Assembly (NCBI GenBank): GCA_015069695.1
Contig: JADCRZ010000002.1
Span: forward strand, 124,001-188,000
Direction of reading: 5' to 3'
DNA length: 64,000 nucleotides
Source: Williamsia sp.
Lineage (GTDB): Bacteria > Bacteroidota > Bacteroidia > Chitinophagales > Chitinophagaceae
The notes beneath the pieces are model-generated. The model did no database searches. It saw only the letters and a list, made by a program, of their open reading frames with translations, and was not told the DNA's origin. Numbering within the stretch: the first letter of the stretch is position 1; each line of letters opens with the position of its first letter. Below, one piece after another: positions 1-8,666 of the stretch. The translations under genes and the position numbers were made by a program.

Positions 1-35
1 ACTTGTGCAAAGGGGATCAGGAAGAGTTTTTTCAT
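1..35 (-). CDS. 5' end of a gene leaving the left edge
   Basis: Reading leftwards on the minus strand, an ATG at position 35 opens a frame starting MKKLFLIPFAQ that runs off the window. The lysines followed by hydrophobic residues look like the start of a signal peptide. Only eleven codons are visible, so no function can be given. The gene would be divergent from the GH30-like gene at 143, sharing an intergenic region of about 107 bp. It could be a chance ATG; the signal-peptide look is the only support. Confidence 0.4.
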   Translation of the reverse strand, partial: MKKLFLIPFAQ

Positions 36-142
36 ATGGGAGTGTTTGGTAAACAGGTGCATTGATTCGGATTTAAAATTATTGTTATTATGAGATTTAA
101 TCTTAGTTTTCGCCGGATGATATTTTTTTCTAATTGACTGAC

Positions 143-1750
143 ATGAAAAACATAGCCTGCTTATTGCTCCTGCTTTCCTCCCTGTGCGCAACGGCACAAT
201 CCCAACCTGATCTTGTATTTACCATCCGTCTCAACCAACCGCTGCAACCTATCCGCAATATCGGCACATCGGGCTGCTGGTTTACGGAAGAGATTGGTGC
301 CCGCTGGCCCGAGGCGGATAAAAAGCGGGTAGCCGAACTCTTGTTCAGCAAGGAAACAGACAAGAACGGACAGCCGAAAGGCATTGGCCTCTCTGCCTTT
401 CGCTTTAACATCGGCGCGGGTACCGCCGAACAGGGCGACAGCAGCGGCATCCGGGATCCTGCTCACCGGGTGGAGTGTTTCCTGGCACCCGACGGCAGCT
501 ACAACTGGAACAAGCAAAAAGGCTATACCTGGATGCTGCAGCAGGCCAGGAACTACGGCGTGCAGGACCTGATCGCTTTTGTAAACAGTCCGCCTGTACA
601 GTTTACAAAGAATGGATTGGGATACAAACTGGTCAAAGACAGCCTGGCCAACCTGCAGGAGAATAAATACGATGCCTACACGAATTTTCTGGCCCAGGTA
701 ATCAAACATTTTGATGCGGCCGGTCTTCACTTTAAATGGGTGAGCCCTGTCAACGAACCGCAATGGGATTGGTCAGGCACGCCGGGCAGTGCCAAGCAGG
801 AGGGAAGTCCATGGACAAACGAAGAAATCTACCGGGTAACAACAGCATTGAACAAAAGCCTGCGCGATCAAAAACTCACAACGGATATCCTGCTTACAGA
901 AGCCGGCATGCTGGATCACCTCTATATGGCCAATGTAAAAAACCGGAGCAGCCAGATCAGGAGTTTCTGGGATCCTGCCAGTCCGCTTTATGTTGGCGGC
1001 TTGTCCCATGCTACGAAGTTTGTGGAAGGACATGGTTATTTCACGGAAACAGGCAATGCCCGCATCATCAACACGCGCAGGTCAGTCAGGGATACGCTGA
1101 AAAAATACAGCGGGTTGGAGTACTGGCAGTCGGAGTATTGCATGCTGGGTGACGGGTACCGTGACGGGGCCCCTTTCCGGCAAAGGCTGGCTCCCATTGA
1201 CTATGCCCTTTTCCTGGCAAAGATCATCCACCATGATCTGACTACTGGCAATGCCACGGCCTGGCATTACTGGAACGCCTACGAGCCCGGCAGTGCCGAA
1301 GCGCCCCGGTATTACCTGATCGCCCTCAACCCGCGGCGGACAGCCCATCCCGACACCCTGTATACCGTGAGCAAAAATTTGTGGGCTTTGGGGCATTACA
1401 GCCTGTTTGTACGTCCGGGTATGGTGCGCGTGGAAACAGAAAGAAACGATGAACTGGCTGATACGGCCATTGCCCGCTCTGTTATGACAACCGCTTTCAA
1501 AGATGCGGCCGGAAAAAAACTGGTCGTGAACATGATCAATTACACAACAGGAAGCAAAGCGGTAAAACTGGCGCTGGACGGACTTGCCGGCAACGCATCA
1601 GAATGGACCATTGCCCGCTATGTTACATCCGGTAAGGAAGAAGATAATATGAAACCTTATCCGCTGTCCGGCGGGCCCGGTGCCGGGAACACCCTGGAGG
1701 TTACATTGCCTGAGCGGTCTATTACCAGCCTGGTGTTTACGGCCAGGTAA
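143..1750 (+). CDS. Secreted GH30-family-like glycoside hydrolase
   Basis: Predicted 535-residue exported glycosidase of the GH30 type, a retaining TIM barrel followed by a beta-sandwich. The ATG at 143 is preferred over an in-frame TTG at 134 because it starts a clean signal peptide ending near ATAQS. The likely acid/base is the Glu of SPVNEPQW (about residue 205) and the likely nucleophile is the Glu of YWQSEYCML (about residue 331). The last 110 residues, ending in a beta-rich TSLVFTAR tail, fit the usual C-terminal sandwich. Known GH30 enzymes cleave beta-1,6-galactan, beta-1,6-glucan, glucuronoxylan or glucosylceramide; the Glu positions give the family but not the substrate. It stands alone, convergent with the thioredoxin gene. 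Family call fairly sure, substrate unknown. Confidence 0.8.
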   Translation: MKNIACLLLLLSSLCATAQSQPDLVFTIRLNQPLQPIRNIGTSGCWFTEEIGARWPEADKKRVAELLFSKETDKNGQPKGIGLSAFRFNIGAGTAEQGDSSGIRDPAHRVECFLAPDGSYNWNKQKGYTWMLQQARNYGVQDLIAFVNSPPVQFTKNGLGYKLVKDSLANLQENKYDAYTNFLAQVIKHFDAAGLHFKWVSPVNEPQWDWSGTPGSAKQEGSPWTNEEIYRVTTALNKSLRDQKLTTDILLTEAGMLDHLYMANVKNRSSQIRSFWDPASPLYVGGLSHATKFVEGHGYFTETGNARIINTRRSVRDTLKKYSGLEYWQSEYCMLGDGYRDGAPFRQRLAPIDYALFLAKIIHHDLTTGNATAWHYWNAYEPGSAEAPRYYLIALNPRRTAHPDTLYTVSKNLWALGHYSLFVRPGMVRVETERNDELADTAIARSVMTTAFKDAAGKKLVVNMINYTTGSKAVKLALDGLAGNASEWTIARYVTSGKEEDNMKPYPLSGGPGAGNTLEVTLPERSITSLVFTAR

Positions 1751-1830
1751 TACTGCCCGGTTTGGTTCAAACATGCGCTTGCTTGTATTGCGGACAGGCA
1801 TTTCTCAGCAGCGGGGCACGCAGATTTCTG

Positions 1831-2580
1831 TTATTTCTGGGCTATGGACGACGACTGTCTTAATAACTCGTCGATTGATTTTTTGAGCCAGTAAGCTGTG
1901 TTCATTGCCAGGCCAACGGTGTGAAAATAGATCTTTCCCTGCTGGTCAATGATCACATGGGTGGGAAAAGCACGAACGCCGTACCGGGTGGCAAGATAAC
2001 GTCCGTCGTCAACAATGGTATAGTTGAACGGAGTGCTTTTCAGAAAATATTTCAGATCCGGTTTTACATCCAGTGCAATTGCGATAAACCGCACGCTGTC
2101 GTTGCCCTTGTAAGCTTCCACGAGTTCATTGAGCGCCGGAATTTCCATGCGGCAGGGAGGGCAGTCAATAAACCAGAAATTCAGCACAATGATCTTTCCC
2201 TTTTCTTCTTTTAAATTGATCTTGTTGTGGTCGATGTCGGAAGTTTTAAAGAGGCTAAACTCCTTACCAGTCTTGAAGAAAGTGCTTTCTCTGGGTTTAA
2301 GCATGCGCTCCAGCCGCTTGTTTTTCTGTTCTTCGCTCAGTTTAACCAACAGGAACGCTGTATTTTGATCTTGCGGATCGATGGGCTGGATTATATACTC
2401 ACTATTCATCAAAAGAGCCCGCCAGATAATGAAAGGATATACGACTCCGCTGGAATCTTTTACAGTGCTTGCTTCGGTAACTTTGATGGGTGAATTCTGG
2501 GCTTGCAGGTTTAGCGTGCAGATAAGGAGAGAGCAAAGCAACAGGTAAAAACTGCGTCTCATGCGAGGTTTTTTTAACAT
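1831..2580 (-). CDS. TlpA/ResA-like periplasmic thioredoxin-fold protein
   Basis: Exported thiol-disulfide oxidoreductase of about 249 residues. The frame is open back to 2820, but the ATGs at 2580 (MLKKPRMRRSF) or 2562 (MRRSFYLLLCS) are the realistic starts, because a hydrophobic signal segment follows directly and the upstream extension overlaps the divergent ThuA gene. The AhpC/TSA-Redoxin domain fills the C-terminal 150 residues: the active site reads NFWFIDCPPCRMEIP (a CxxC), and the cis-proline loop reads AFPTHVIID. Members of this family reduce or isomerise periplasmic disulfides, often for cytochrome c or outer-membrane proteins. About 100 residues before the domain match no family known to me. 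The CPPC active site is typical of TlpA-like proteins. Confidence 0.82.
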   Translation of the reverse strand: MLKKPRMRRSFYLLLCSLLICTLNLQAQNSPIKVTEASTVKDSSGVVYPFIIWRALLMNSEYIIQPIDPQDQNTAFLLVKLSEEQKNKRLERMLKPRESTFFKTGKEFSLFKTSDIDHNKINLKEEKGKIIVLNFWFIDCPPCRMEIPALNELVEAYKGNDSVRFIAIALDVKPDLKYFLKSTPFNYTIVDDGRYLATRYGVRAFPTHVIIDQQGKIYFHTVGLAMNTAYWLKKSIDELLRQSSSIAQK

Positions 2581-2670
2581 GGATTGAACAGGAAATCTGA
2601 TCCCTTGTTGTCGGTCAATCAGCTCAGATGGTAACAAGGGGGAAGTACTTTCTTGCATTCTTATACAAAG

Positions 2671-2678
2671 TATATTTG
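2671..2678 (+). promoter_or_regulatory. Candidate -7 box for the ThuA-domain gene
   Basis: TATATTTG matches the Bacteroidota -7 consensus TAnnTTTG and lies 45 bp before the ATG at 2724. No good TTTG -33 element is visible at the expected 19-21 bp upstream, so support is partial. Confidence 0.4.
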
Positions 2679-2723
2679 TTTCTTCAGCCACGCTATCCAT
2701 GCTGATTTCCAAAAGTCTTTCCC

Positions 2724-3578
2724 ATGAATCAGATTGCTCCTGCTTATTCAAGGCCATGCTGGCCGCTGCTTTGGCTTGTTCTTGTATGCTTGTATGTGGT
2801 TCCGGCTGCAGCACAAACATCGCGTACAGATTTCAGCGTAATAGCTTTTTACACCGCTCGAAACGACCTGGCGCATGTTTCATTTGTGCATGAAGCCAAC
2901 CACTGGTTCGCCCGGATGGCGGAGAAAAATCATTTCTCTTATGATTCCACCAACCGGTGGGAAAACCTCAACCAGGATTTTCTTTCCCGTTACCAGGTTG
3001 TCATTTTTTTAGATACCCGTCCGGATGATACGGCCCAGCGAAGGGCTTTTCAGCAATATATGGAAGCGGGCGGTGCCTGGATGGGCTTTCATTTTGCCGC
3101 CTTTGCACTCACGCCTTCTGCCTATGCCCAGAACTGGGATTGGTACCACAAAGAGTTTCTTGGTTCAGGTGAATATGTAAGCAATACCTGGCGGCCCACT
3201 TCGGCTATCTTGCGGGTAGAAGATCAAGCACATCCGGTTACACAAGGCTTGCCGCATACTTTTAAGACATCCCCGAATGAATGGTATCGCTGGAAGGAGG
3301 ATCTCAGAAAAAAACCTGCCATCAAAGTTCTGCTCTCAGTTGACTCCACGTCCTTTCCCCTGGGCACCGGTCCAAAGCCGCATGAAATCTGGCATAGCGG
3401 TGATTACCCGGTGGTGTGGACCAGCACAAAATACAGGATGGTCTATTTCAACATGGGGCACAATGACATGGATTATGAAGGCAAAACAAACAAAACTTTG
3501 TCGTTCACATTCGGAAACGAAGTACAGGACAGACTGGTCCTGAACAGCCTGTTATGGCTTGGTAACAGGAGAAAATAA
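2724..3578 (+). CDS. Secreted ThuA-domain (trehalose-utilisation-like) protein
   Basis: A 284-residue exported protein. Residues 1-30 form a signal peptide (hydrophobic run WPLLWLVLVCLYVV, cleavage near AAAQT). The rest matches the ThuA/class I glutamine amidotransferase-like fold: VIFLDTRPDD, GGAWMGFHFAAF, and a late PVVWTSTKYRMVYFNMGHN strand-turn that is very typical of ThuA proteins. ThuA was named for a trehalose-utilisation locus; its biochemical activity is poorly defined, and Bacteroidota carry many secreted versions near glycan-degrading genes. There is no obvious catalytic cysteine nucleophile, as usual for this branch. It is divergent from the TlpA-like gene and followed by a strong hairpin. 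Confidence 0.8.
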   Translation: MNQIAPAYSRPCWPLLWLVLVCLYVVPAAAQTSRTDFSVIAFYTARNDLAHVSFVHEANHWFARMAEKNHFSYDSTNRWENLNQDFLSRYQVVIFLDTRPDDTAQRRAFQQYMEAGGAWMGFHFAAFALTPSAYAQNWDWYHKEFLGSGEYVSNTWRPTSAILRVEDQAHPVTQGLPHTFKTSPNEWYRWKEDLRKKPAIKVLLSVDSTSFPLGTGPKPHEIWHSGDYPVVWTSTKYRMVYFNMGHNDMDYEGKTNKTLSFTFGNEVQDRLVLNSLLWLGNRRK

Positions 3579-3598
3579 TATTGTCTGCCTTCATATCC

Positions 3599-3632
3599 GT
3601 ATGCGTTTGTCTTGAACAAGACAAACGCATAC
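3599..3632 (+). terminator. Perfect 15-bp hairpin after the ThuA gene
   Basis: Left arm GTATGCGTTTGTCTT (3599-3613), loop GAAC, right arm its exact complement (3618-3632). The stem starts 20 bp after the stop codon at 3578. No T-run follows, so it may be a factor-dependent terminator or mRNA 3'-end stabiliser rather than a classic intrinsic terminator. Confidence 0.6.
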
Positions 3633-3839
3633 AAACACACCTGAAGACCAAATGAAACTCTTAAATTCATTTTGGTATTATTCCAGGGAAGGAAAGGGCA
3701 GGGGCCGGTTAAAAATTTGTACTGGACGGCTTGATTCAATAGAGTATAAACCTTTTTCAATTTCGTTTTCATAGAACTTTATTTGTACTACATTTAAACA
3801 TTACAAGGGAGGTATATATCCTCCTATAAATCATTTTTT

Positions 3840-4958
3840 ATGATCCAGCCGTTAAAATGGGCCACCATCCTCACATTTTTGTTTATGGCTGTCGCAGTAA
3901 ATGCCCAGTCTCTTAACCACTTATACCGGGCCGGGGATGATGGCTACAGCTGTTTCAGGATACCTGCGCTTATTACAACCGTAAAAGGGACCATACTGGC
4001 CTTTGCAGAAGCAAGAAAGAACGGTTGCGGTGATGCAGGCGATATAGACCTGGTCGTAAAGCGCTCGGAAGACGGGGGCAAAACCTGGGGTCCTTTGCAG
4101 CTGGTCTGGAGCGACAGCACAAATACCTGCGGCAACCCGGCCCCGGTAGTCGACAGCAAAACAGGCCGCATCATCCTGCTCTCTACCTGGAACCTGGGCT
4201 CAGATCATGAAAAAGACATCATTGCAGGAACAAGCCAACGTACAAGAAGGGTTTTCCTGCTCCTTTCCGCCGATGATGGCCGCAGCTGGTCTTCTCCCAA
4301 AGAAATTACCCCGGGAGTAAAGCCCGCCGACTGGACCTGGTATGCCACTGGTCCTGGCCGGGGCGTGCAGATCAGCCGGGGTAAATACAAGGGCCGTTTT
4401 GTTGTTCCGGCTAACCATGTAGTGGCAGGCACCAAACAAAACTTCTCGCATGCTATTTACTCAGATGGAGGTGATACCTGGAAACTGGGTGGCAACAGTC
4501 CGATAGACAGCACCAATGAATCTACCCTTGCTGAACTTTCGGATGGGCGGCTGATGCTCAATATGCGCAATGCCAGTACGAAGCGGGTGCGCCAGACTGC
4601 CATCAGCAAGGACGGCGGACAAAGCTGGTTGCCCGTGCAGACGGATACAACCCTGATTGAACCTGTGTGTGAAGCCAACATGATCCGGTATGAATACAGG
4701 GGTAAGAAGGAAGCCCTGCTGTTTTCCAACCCCGCCAACAAGACCGCCCGTTCGCGCATGACCATCCGCGTGAGTTACGACAATGGCAAAACATGGCCGG
4801 CTGCAAAGCTGCTGTATGAAGGCCCCTCAGCATACTCCTGCCTGACGGTATTGCCCAACGGACATATCGGTTGCTTTTATGAAGCAGGTTTGCAAAAACC
4901 GTATGAGGGAATCGTGTGGGAGGAAGTTGGCTTGGAAGATCTTGAGCCGGTGAAATAA
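3840..4958 (+). CDS. Secreted GH33 exo-sialidase (neuraminidase)
   Basis: A 372-residue exported sialidase that would release terminal sialic acids from glycoconjugates. Signal peptide residues 1-22 (ending VNAQ). The FRIP motif with its substrate-binding Arg is at residues 39-42. Asp-boxes are SEDGGKTW (76-83), SADDGRSW (142-149), SKDGGQSW (255-262) and SYDNGKTW (311-318), with a degenerate one near 207. NESTLAEL near residue 226 carries the expected Glu, and the Tyr in SAYSCL near 332 is the likely nucleophile. The length fits a single six-bladed propeller without extra binding domains. No NanA/NanE/NanT genes lie beside it, so the released sugar may be handled elsewhere or left to others. 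Convergent with the isomerase gene, 17 bp apart. Confidence 0.9.
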   Translation: MIQPLKWATILTFLFMAVAVNAQSLNHLYRAGDDGYSCFRIPALITTVKGTILAFAEARKNGCGDAGDIDLVVKRSEDGGKTWGPLQLVWSDSTNTCGNPAPVVDSKTGRIILLSTWNLGSDHEKDIIAGTSQRTRRVFLLLSADDGRSWSSPKEITPGVKPADWTWYATGPGRGVQISRGKYKGRFVVPANHVVAGTKQNFSHAIYSDGGDTWKLGGNSPIDSTNESTLAELSDGRLMLNMRNASTKRVRQTAISKDGGQSWLPVQTDTTLIEPVCEANMIRYEYRGKKEALLFSNPANKTARSRMTIRVSYDNGKTWPAAKLLYEGPSAYSCLTVLPNGHIGCFYEAGLQKPYEGIVWEEVGLEDLEPVK

Positions 4959-4975
4959 ACCTGAAACCTGCCCGT

Positions 4976-5875
4976 TTACATCTTCAACTTCATTTTGCCC
5001 GTAAGAAAATCTTTTGCTATCTGCCCGCTTTCCATGGTGGTGCGGCCTTTTACAGGAATGGCATCCAGCTCAACCACAGCATAGCCCCGGTAATTGATGG
5101 CATTCAGCGCATTGAAAACAGCAGGAAAATCAAGGCGTCCCTGCCCGAGCTCTACAAACTGGTACCCGCTGTTTGTGTCTGTATTCTTGACATCTTTGAT
5201 GTGCAGCATTTTGATGCGGTCCTTGTATGTATGAACAGCAGCGGCCGGGTCGCCACCTCCCTGCAGATAATGGGCCACGTCCAGTAAGAACCCTACCGAT
5301 TTAGGATCTGTATTTTGCAGGATGGTATCTACTTCCTGCGGCGTTTGTCCCAGCTGGCCCATGTGGTTGTGATAAGTTGTTTCTATGCCAACAGCTGCCG
5401 TTCTTTTGCCGACTTCGGTGAGCAGTTTTGCATACTTCACCAGGTTTTCGTTGGTCACGTCACCTGTTTTTGGCCTGGAAGAATTGGTGACCTGCATGCG
5501 CTTTCCACCGAGGGCTTTAACAAATTTTGCATTGACCACATGCTTGTTGATCTCGGCTTCATCATTGCCTGTATTGATGTCTGCATTGCCGCTCGAAAAC
5601 ATGACCAGTTCCAGCTTCGCATCATCCAGCATCTTTTTTAATTCTTCCGGTTTTTGTCCCCATTTTGTAAATGCATTGGCGCGCAGCTGGATGCCGGTAA
5701 AACCCAGCGAAGCGATCTCCTTGATGGCCCCTTCAATGTTGTCGCCCCAGGTAATGGCGGAATACCCGAACTTAAGTGAAGCGGCGGGAGCGGCCAGCAG
5801 GGGGCTGAAACCCAGAAAAGGAATGGCAGATACTACTCCCATCTGTGCGAGGAATTGGCGGCGCGATTGATTCAT
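4976..5875 (-). CDS. Secreted sugar phosphate isomerase/epimerase-like TIM barrel
   Basis: A 299-residue member of the AP-endonuclease-2 / xylose-isomerase-like TIM barrel family. The ATG at 5875 is chosen because it opens a Tat-like leader (NQSRRQFLAQMG, then a hydrophobic stretch and AAPAAS); the open frame extends to 5959 but that part looks non-coding and would cover the promoter. Barrel motifs seen: GFTGIQLRA, TTYHNHMGQLG (metal-binding His/Glu), GFLLDVAHYLQGG (Asp, His), KMLHIKDVKN and YAVVELDAIPVKG near the end. Homologues act on keto-sugars or inositols (3-keto-sugar hydrolysis and epimerisation are known for some), but this protein's substrate cannot be read. Twin arginine plus export is common for Bacteroidota versions. 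Confidence 0.78.
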   Translation of the reverse strand: MNQSRRQFLAQMGVVSAIPFLGFSPLLAAPAASLKFGYSAITWGDNIEGAIKEIASLGFTGIQLRANAFTKWGQKPEELKKMLDDAKLELVMFSSGNADINTGNDEAEINKHVVNAKFVKALGGKRMQVTNSSRPKTGDVTNENLVKYAKLLTEVGKRTAAVGIETTYHNHMGQLGQTPQEVDTILQNTDPKSVGFLLDVAHYLQGGGDPAAAVHTYKDRIKMLHIKDVKNTDTNSGYQFVELGQGRLDFPAVFNALNAINYRGYAVVELDAIPVKGRTTMESGQIAKDFLTGKMKLKM

Positions 5876-5896
5876 TTCATTGTTGTTTGAGCGGAT

Positions 5897-5928
5897 CAAA
5901 TATAGAGAAATACCGCTCACAGAACAAA
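5897..5928 (-). promoter_or_regulatory. Bacteroidota-type promoter of the isomerase-like gene
   Basis: On the minus strand a TTTG -33 element (5925-5928) and a TATATTTG -7 element (5897-5904) are separated by exactly 20 bp, matching the TTTG-N19-21-TAnnTTTG consensus. The start codon is 21 bp downstream of the -7 box, giving a short leader. Confidence 0.65.
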
Positions 5929-6226
5929 AGCAAGCAGATGCAGGGACCTCACAAGACAAGGTACATAATCAAGCCAGCCATTTTACGGTCTTGTTTCATA
6001 ATAAACTTTCATCGTAATATTGACCTTTATTACAGGTCACGCCGGTTCAGCTATGCCTGTAAGGAACCAAATAGTAAAATATTCAAATCGGGAAGATAGC
6101 GTGTATTCGGGATGTTATGAACTATGCGGTTTTTAAAAAGGGTCTTATTGAAGGAAGATTGATCTCGAACCTGATCTTCTCCTAAAATCCCAAGAATCAT
6201 GGTCCAGGACAGAAAACATTTGCCAT
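5929..6226. other. Intergenic region before the PL6 gene, no gene seen
   Basis: Together with the promoter segment this leaves about 350 bp between the divergent isomerase-like and PL6 genes. No convincing ORF was found and no clear TAnnTTTG box for the PL6 gene. The A+T-rich sequence probably holds its unrecognised promoter. Confidence 0.4.
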
Positions 6227-8506
6227 ATGAACAAACTTATTCTACTCTTTTTTCTTCTTGCTACCATGTCTGCAAATGCCCAGATAGGACTTGCAGACCT
6301 GCCGCAGGCCTTGAAAGAAGCCAGGGCCGGTGATACAATCGTGGTGAGGAATGGCCGTTATCAAAACCTGGAACTGGTGCTGAGCGGAAGGGGCCGTGCC
6401 GACAAGCCTGTGGTGGTGAGGGCGCAAACACCAGGGCAGGTGCTGCTCACGGGCCTGTCTTCCATACACCTGGGCGGAACGGGGATTGAGCTGAGCGGTT
6501 TTTATTTCACGGCTGGTTATGCTCCCAAAGGGGCCGCCATTGAATACAGGGCTGGTGATGAAGTGGCCAGCAATTGCCGCATTACCCAGTGCGCCATTGA
6601 TGGGTTTAATCCGCCCAGCCGGGAAACAGACAATTCATGGATCCTGCTCTATGGCCGCAACAACCGCTTTGATCACAATTCCGTGCAAGGCAAGCTCAAC
6701 AACGGCGTAACATTCGCCGTGATCCTCGATGAAGAACGCAACCAGCAGAACCGCCATTCCATTGATCACAATTATTTTGGTGAGCGGCCCAACCTGGGCT
6801 CCAATGGCGGCGAGACCATCCGGGTCGGCACATCGGGCCAGTCATTTACTTCTTCCTATACCCAAATGACCGACAACTATTTTGAGCACTGCAACGGAGA
6901 AGTAGAAGTGATCTCTGTTAAATCCTGCGACAACGTTGTGCGCAACAACACCTTCTTTGAATGTGCCGGCGTAGTGGCCCTGCGGCATGGCGACCGGAAC
7001 CTGGTAGAGGGGAATGCATTTATCGGCAACCACAAGCCTTATACCGGTGGCATCCGCGTGATCAATGAAGGACATACCATCCGCAACAATTATTTTTATG
7101 CGCTGGCAGGCGACCGCTTTTTTGCTGCCCTGGCCGTGATGAACGGTGTGCCCCATTCGCTGCCCAACCGATACCGCGAAGTAAAGGATGTAGTGCTGCA
7201 AAACAATGTATGGACAGACTGCGACAATGTGCAGCTATGTGTAGGCAGTGACAATGAAAGGACTGTTGTGCCGCAGAACGTAACATTCAGCGGCAATAGT
7301 TTTTACAATAAAAATGCCACTGCTGTTTACAAAGCGTTTGATAAAACGGATGGCTTCCATTTTACCAATAACAAAGCTGTTCTCAAGCCCGGTGCCGTTC
7401 TGCAGAAAGGATTTGTACCCGGTGGTTCCATGCCGGAGAACCCGGCGAAGAGAGCGGCTAAAAAGGAAGATTGTGGTGCCGCCTGGTACCAACCACCGGT
7501 AGCGCATTACAGAATCGCATCTGGTAAAATCATTCCGGTTCAGCCGGGGCAAAACACCCTGGCCCTGGCAGTAGAATCTTCGGGTGATGGTGACCGCATA
7601 CAGCTGGCAGCCGGTACGTATAATCTGGACAGAACAGTTGCCATCAGCCACTATCTCATCATCGAGCCCTCGCCCGATTATGCAAGTCCCTTGATCCGTT
7701 ACAATGGTACAAAAGGAAGAACGGCCATGATTACCATCGGTGACGGCGGCCTGCTGGAGATGAACGGCCTTTCATTCAACGGTGATCCGTATGAAGGAAA
7801 AGCCGCACCGGTAGCGGCTGTCAGCACTTCAGCCACCATGCGGGGCACCTACAGCGCCTGGATTGCTGCATGCAGGTTTTACAATTTCGGTGAGGCGGGT
7901 TACAGTGCCTTCCGGGCACAGAAAACCACCATGGCGGATACGCTTTCTTTTGAAGGGTGTTTGTTCCGCGACGGGTCGGGCGATGCGATTTACCTGGCTG
8001 CCGAAAAAGATGATGCAGGCAAGTTCAGTGCTGAATATACAGAAGTAAAGCAGTGCAGCTTTTATCATATCCTGGGCGCCGCCATCGATCTGTACCGGGG
8101 CGGCAGCGATGAAAGTACGCATGGGCCCAGCCTGGTTTTTGACCACTGTGTGCTGGAGGACGTGAACAACAGGGAGCGGGGATCAGGCATCCGTTTGCTG
8201 GGTGTGCAGAATGCGATAGTAAGCAATTCTATATTTTCCAACAGCGGCCGCGGTGGCGCCTCTATCCGTTTCGACGAGGCCAGCTGGGATAAGCTGGCCA
8301 TCACCAACTGCGATGTGTACAATTCCGGCCGCATTGCTTCTTTCCGGGGCAAGGTGGTGAAAGGGCCGATGTATCATTTCAAGCCTGATTATACTTTGCC
8401 TGCCAAGTATGATTTTCACCTGAAATACAGCGCCAACCCCGTGAAAAGTACAGATGGGCGGCCATTGGGCGTCAGCACTCCTTATGTCAGGTTCATAGAA
8501 AAATAA
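6227..8506 (+). CDS. Secreted polysaccharide lyase family 6 (alginate/dermatan lyase type), two beta-helix domains
   Basis: A 759-residue exported lyase. Signal peptide 1-19 (ending ANAQ). Residues 20-400 form the PL6 parallel beta-helix. The catalytic pair is visible: Lys232 in VEVISVKS as Bronsted base and Arg253 in ALRHGDRN as acid, 21 residues apart, the same spacing as in Flavobacterium chondroitinase B (K250/R271) and the alginate lyase AlyGC (K220/R241). Acidic residues in NGEVEVIS fit the Ca2+ site that neutralises the uronate. Residues about 430-759 form a second beta-helix, the long architecture of PL6 subfamily 1, where many members cut alginate (polyG/MG). No other alginate genes are nearby, so the substrate remains a choice between alginate and a uronate-containing glycosaminoglycan. 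Confidence 0.87.
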   Translation: MNKLILLFFLLATMSANAQIGLADLPQALKEARAGDTIVVRNGRYQNLELVLSGRGRADKPVVVRAQTPGQVLLTGLSSIHLGGTGIELSGFYFTAGYAPKGAAIEYRAGDEVASNCRITQCAIDGFNPPSRETDNSWILLYGRNNRFDHNSVQGKLNNGVTFAVILDEERNQQNRHSIDHNYFGERPNLGSNGGETIRVGTSGQSFTSSYTQMTDNYFEHCNGEVEVISVKSCDNVVRNNTFFECAGVVALRHGDRNLVEGNAFIGNHKPYTGGIRVINEGHTIRNNYFYALAGDRFFAALAVMNGVPHSLPNRYREVKDVVLQNNVWTDCDNVQLCVGSDNERTVVPQNVTFSGNSFYNKNATAVYKAFDKTDGFHFTNNKAVLKPGAVLQKGFVPGGSMPENPAKRAAKKEDCGAAWYQPPVAHYRIASGKIIPVQPGQNTLALAVESSGDGDRIQLAAGTYNLDRTVAISHYLIIEPSPDYASPLIRYNGTKGRTAMITIGDGGLLEMNGLSFNGDPYEGKAAPVAAVSTSATMRGTYSAWIAACRFYNFGEAGYSAFRAQKTTMADTLSFEGCLFRDGSGDAIYLAAEKDDAGKFSAEYTEVKQCSFYHILGAAIDLYRGGSDESTHGPSLVFDHCVLEDVNNRERGSGIRLLGVQNAIVSNSIFSNSGRGGASIRFDEASWDKLAITNCDVYNSGRIASFRGKVVKGPMYHFKPDYTLPAKYDFHLKYSANPVKSTDGRPLGVSTPYVRFIEK

Positions 8507-8517
8507 AAAAGTATAAG

Positions 8518-8538
8518 AAGCTGAAGAAGCAGCTTTTG
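8518..8538 (+). terminator. Weak intrinsic-terminator-like hairpin after the PL6 gene
   Basis: AAGCTG (8518-8523), six-base loop, CAGCTT (8530-8535), running into TTTTG. The stem is only 6 bp, 11 bp after the stop codon. It separates the PL6 gene from the converging kinase gene. Confidence 0.35.
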
Positions 8539-8666
8539 TTACCATTGGTTCCCCCAATATCGGTCCTGCCATCTCCTGTCGGCTGCCTCAGGATGGAACC
8601 GGGAGCCGGTAAATTATCGCAGCGGTCAAGCACACGGGGACGAACCATAATTTGCTTGCTTCCGGT

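Noticed and set aside
3808-3824. GGAGG-TATATAT-CCTCC as a regulatory palindrome before the sialidase
   Set aside because: Arms are only five bases and no second copy exists. It may simply be the ribosome-binding region and its chance complement.
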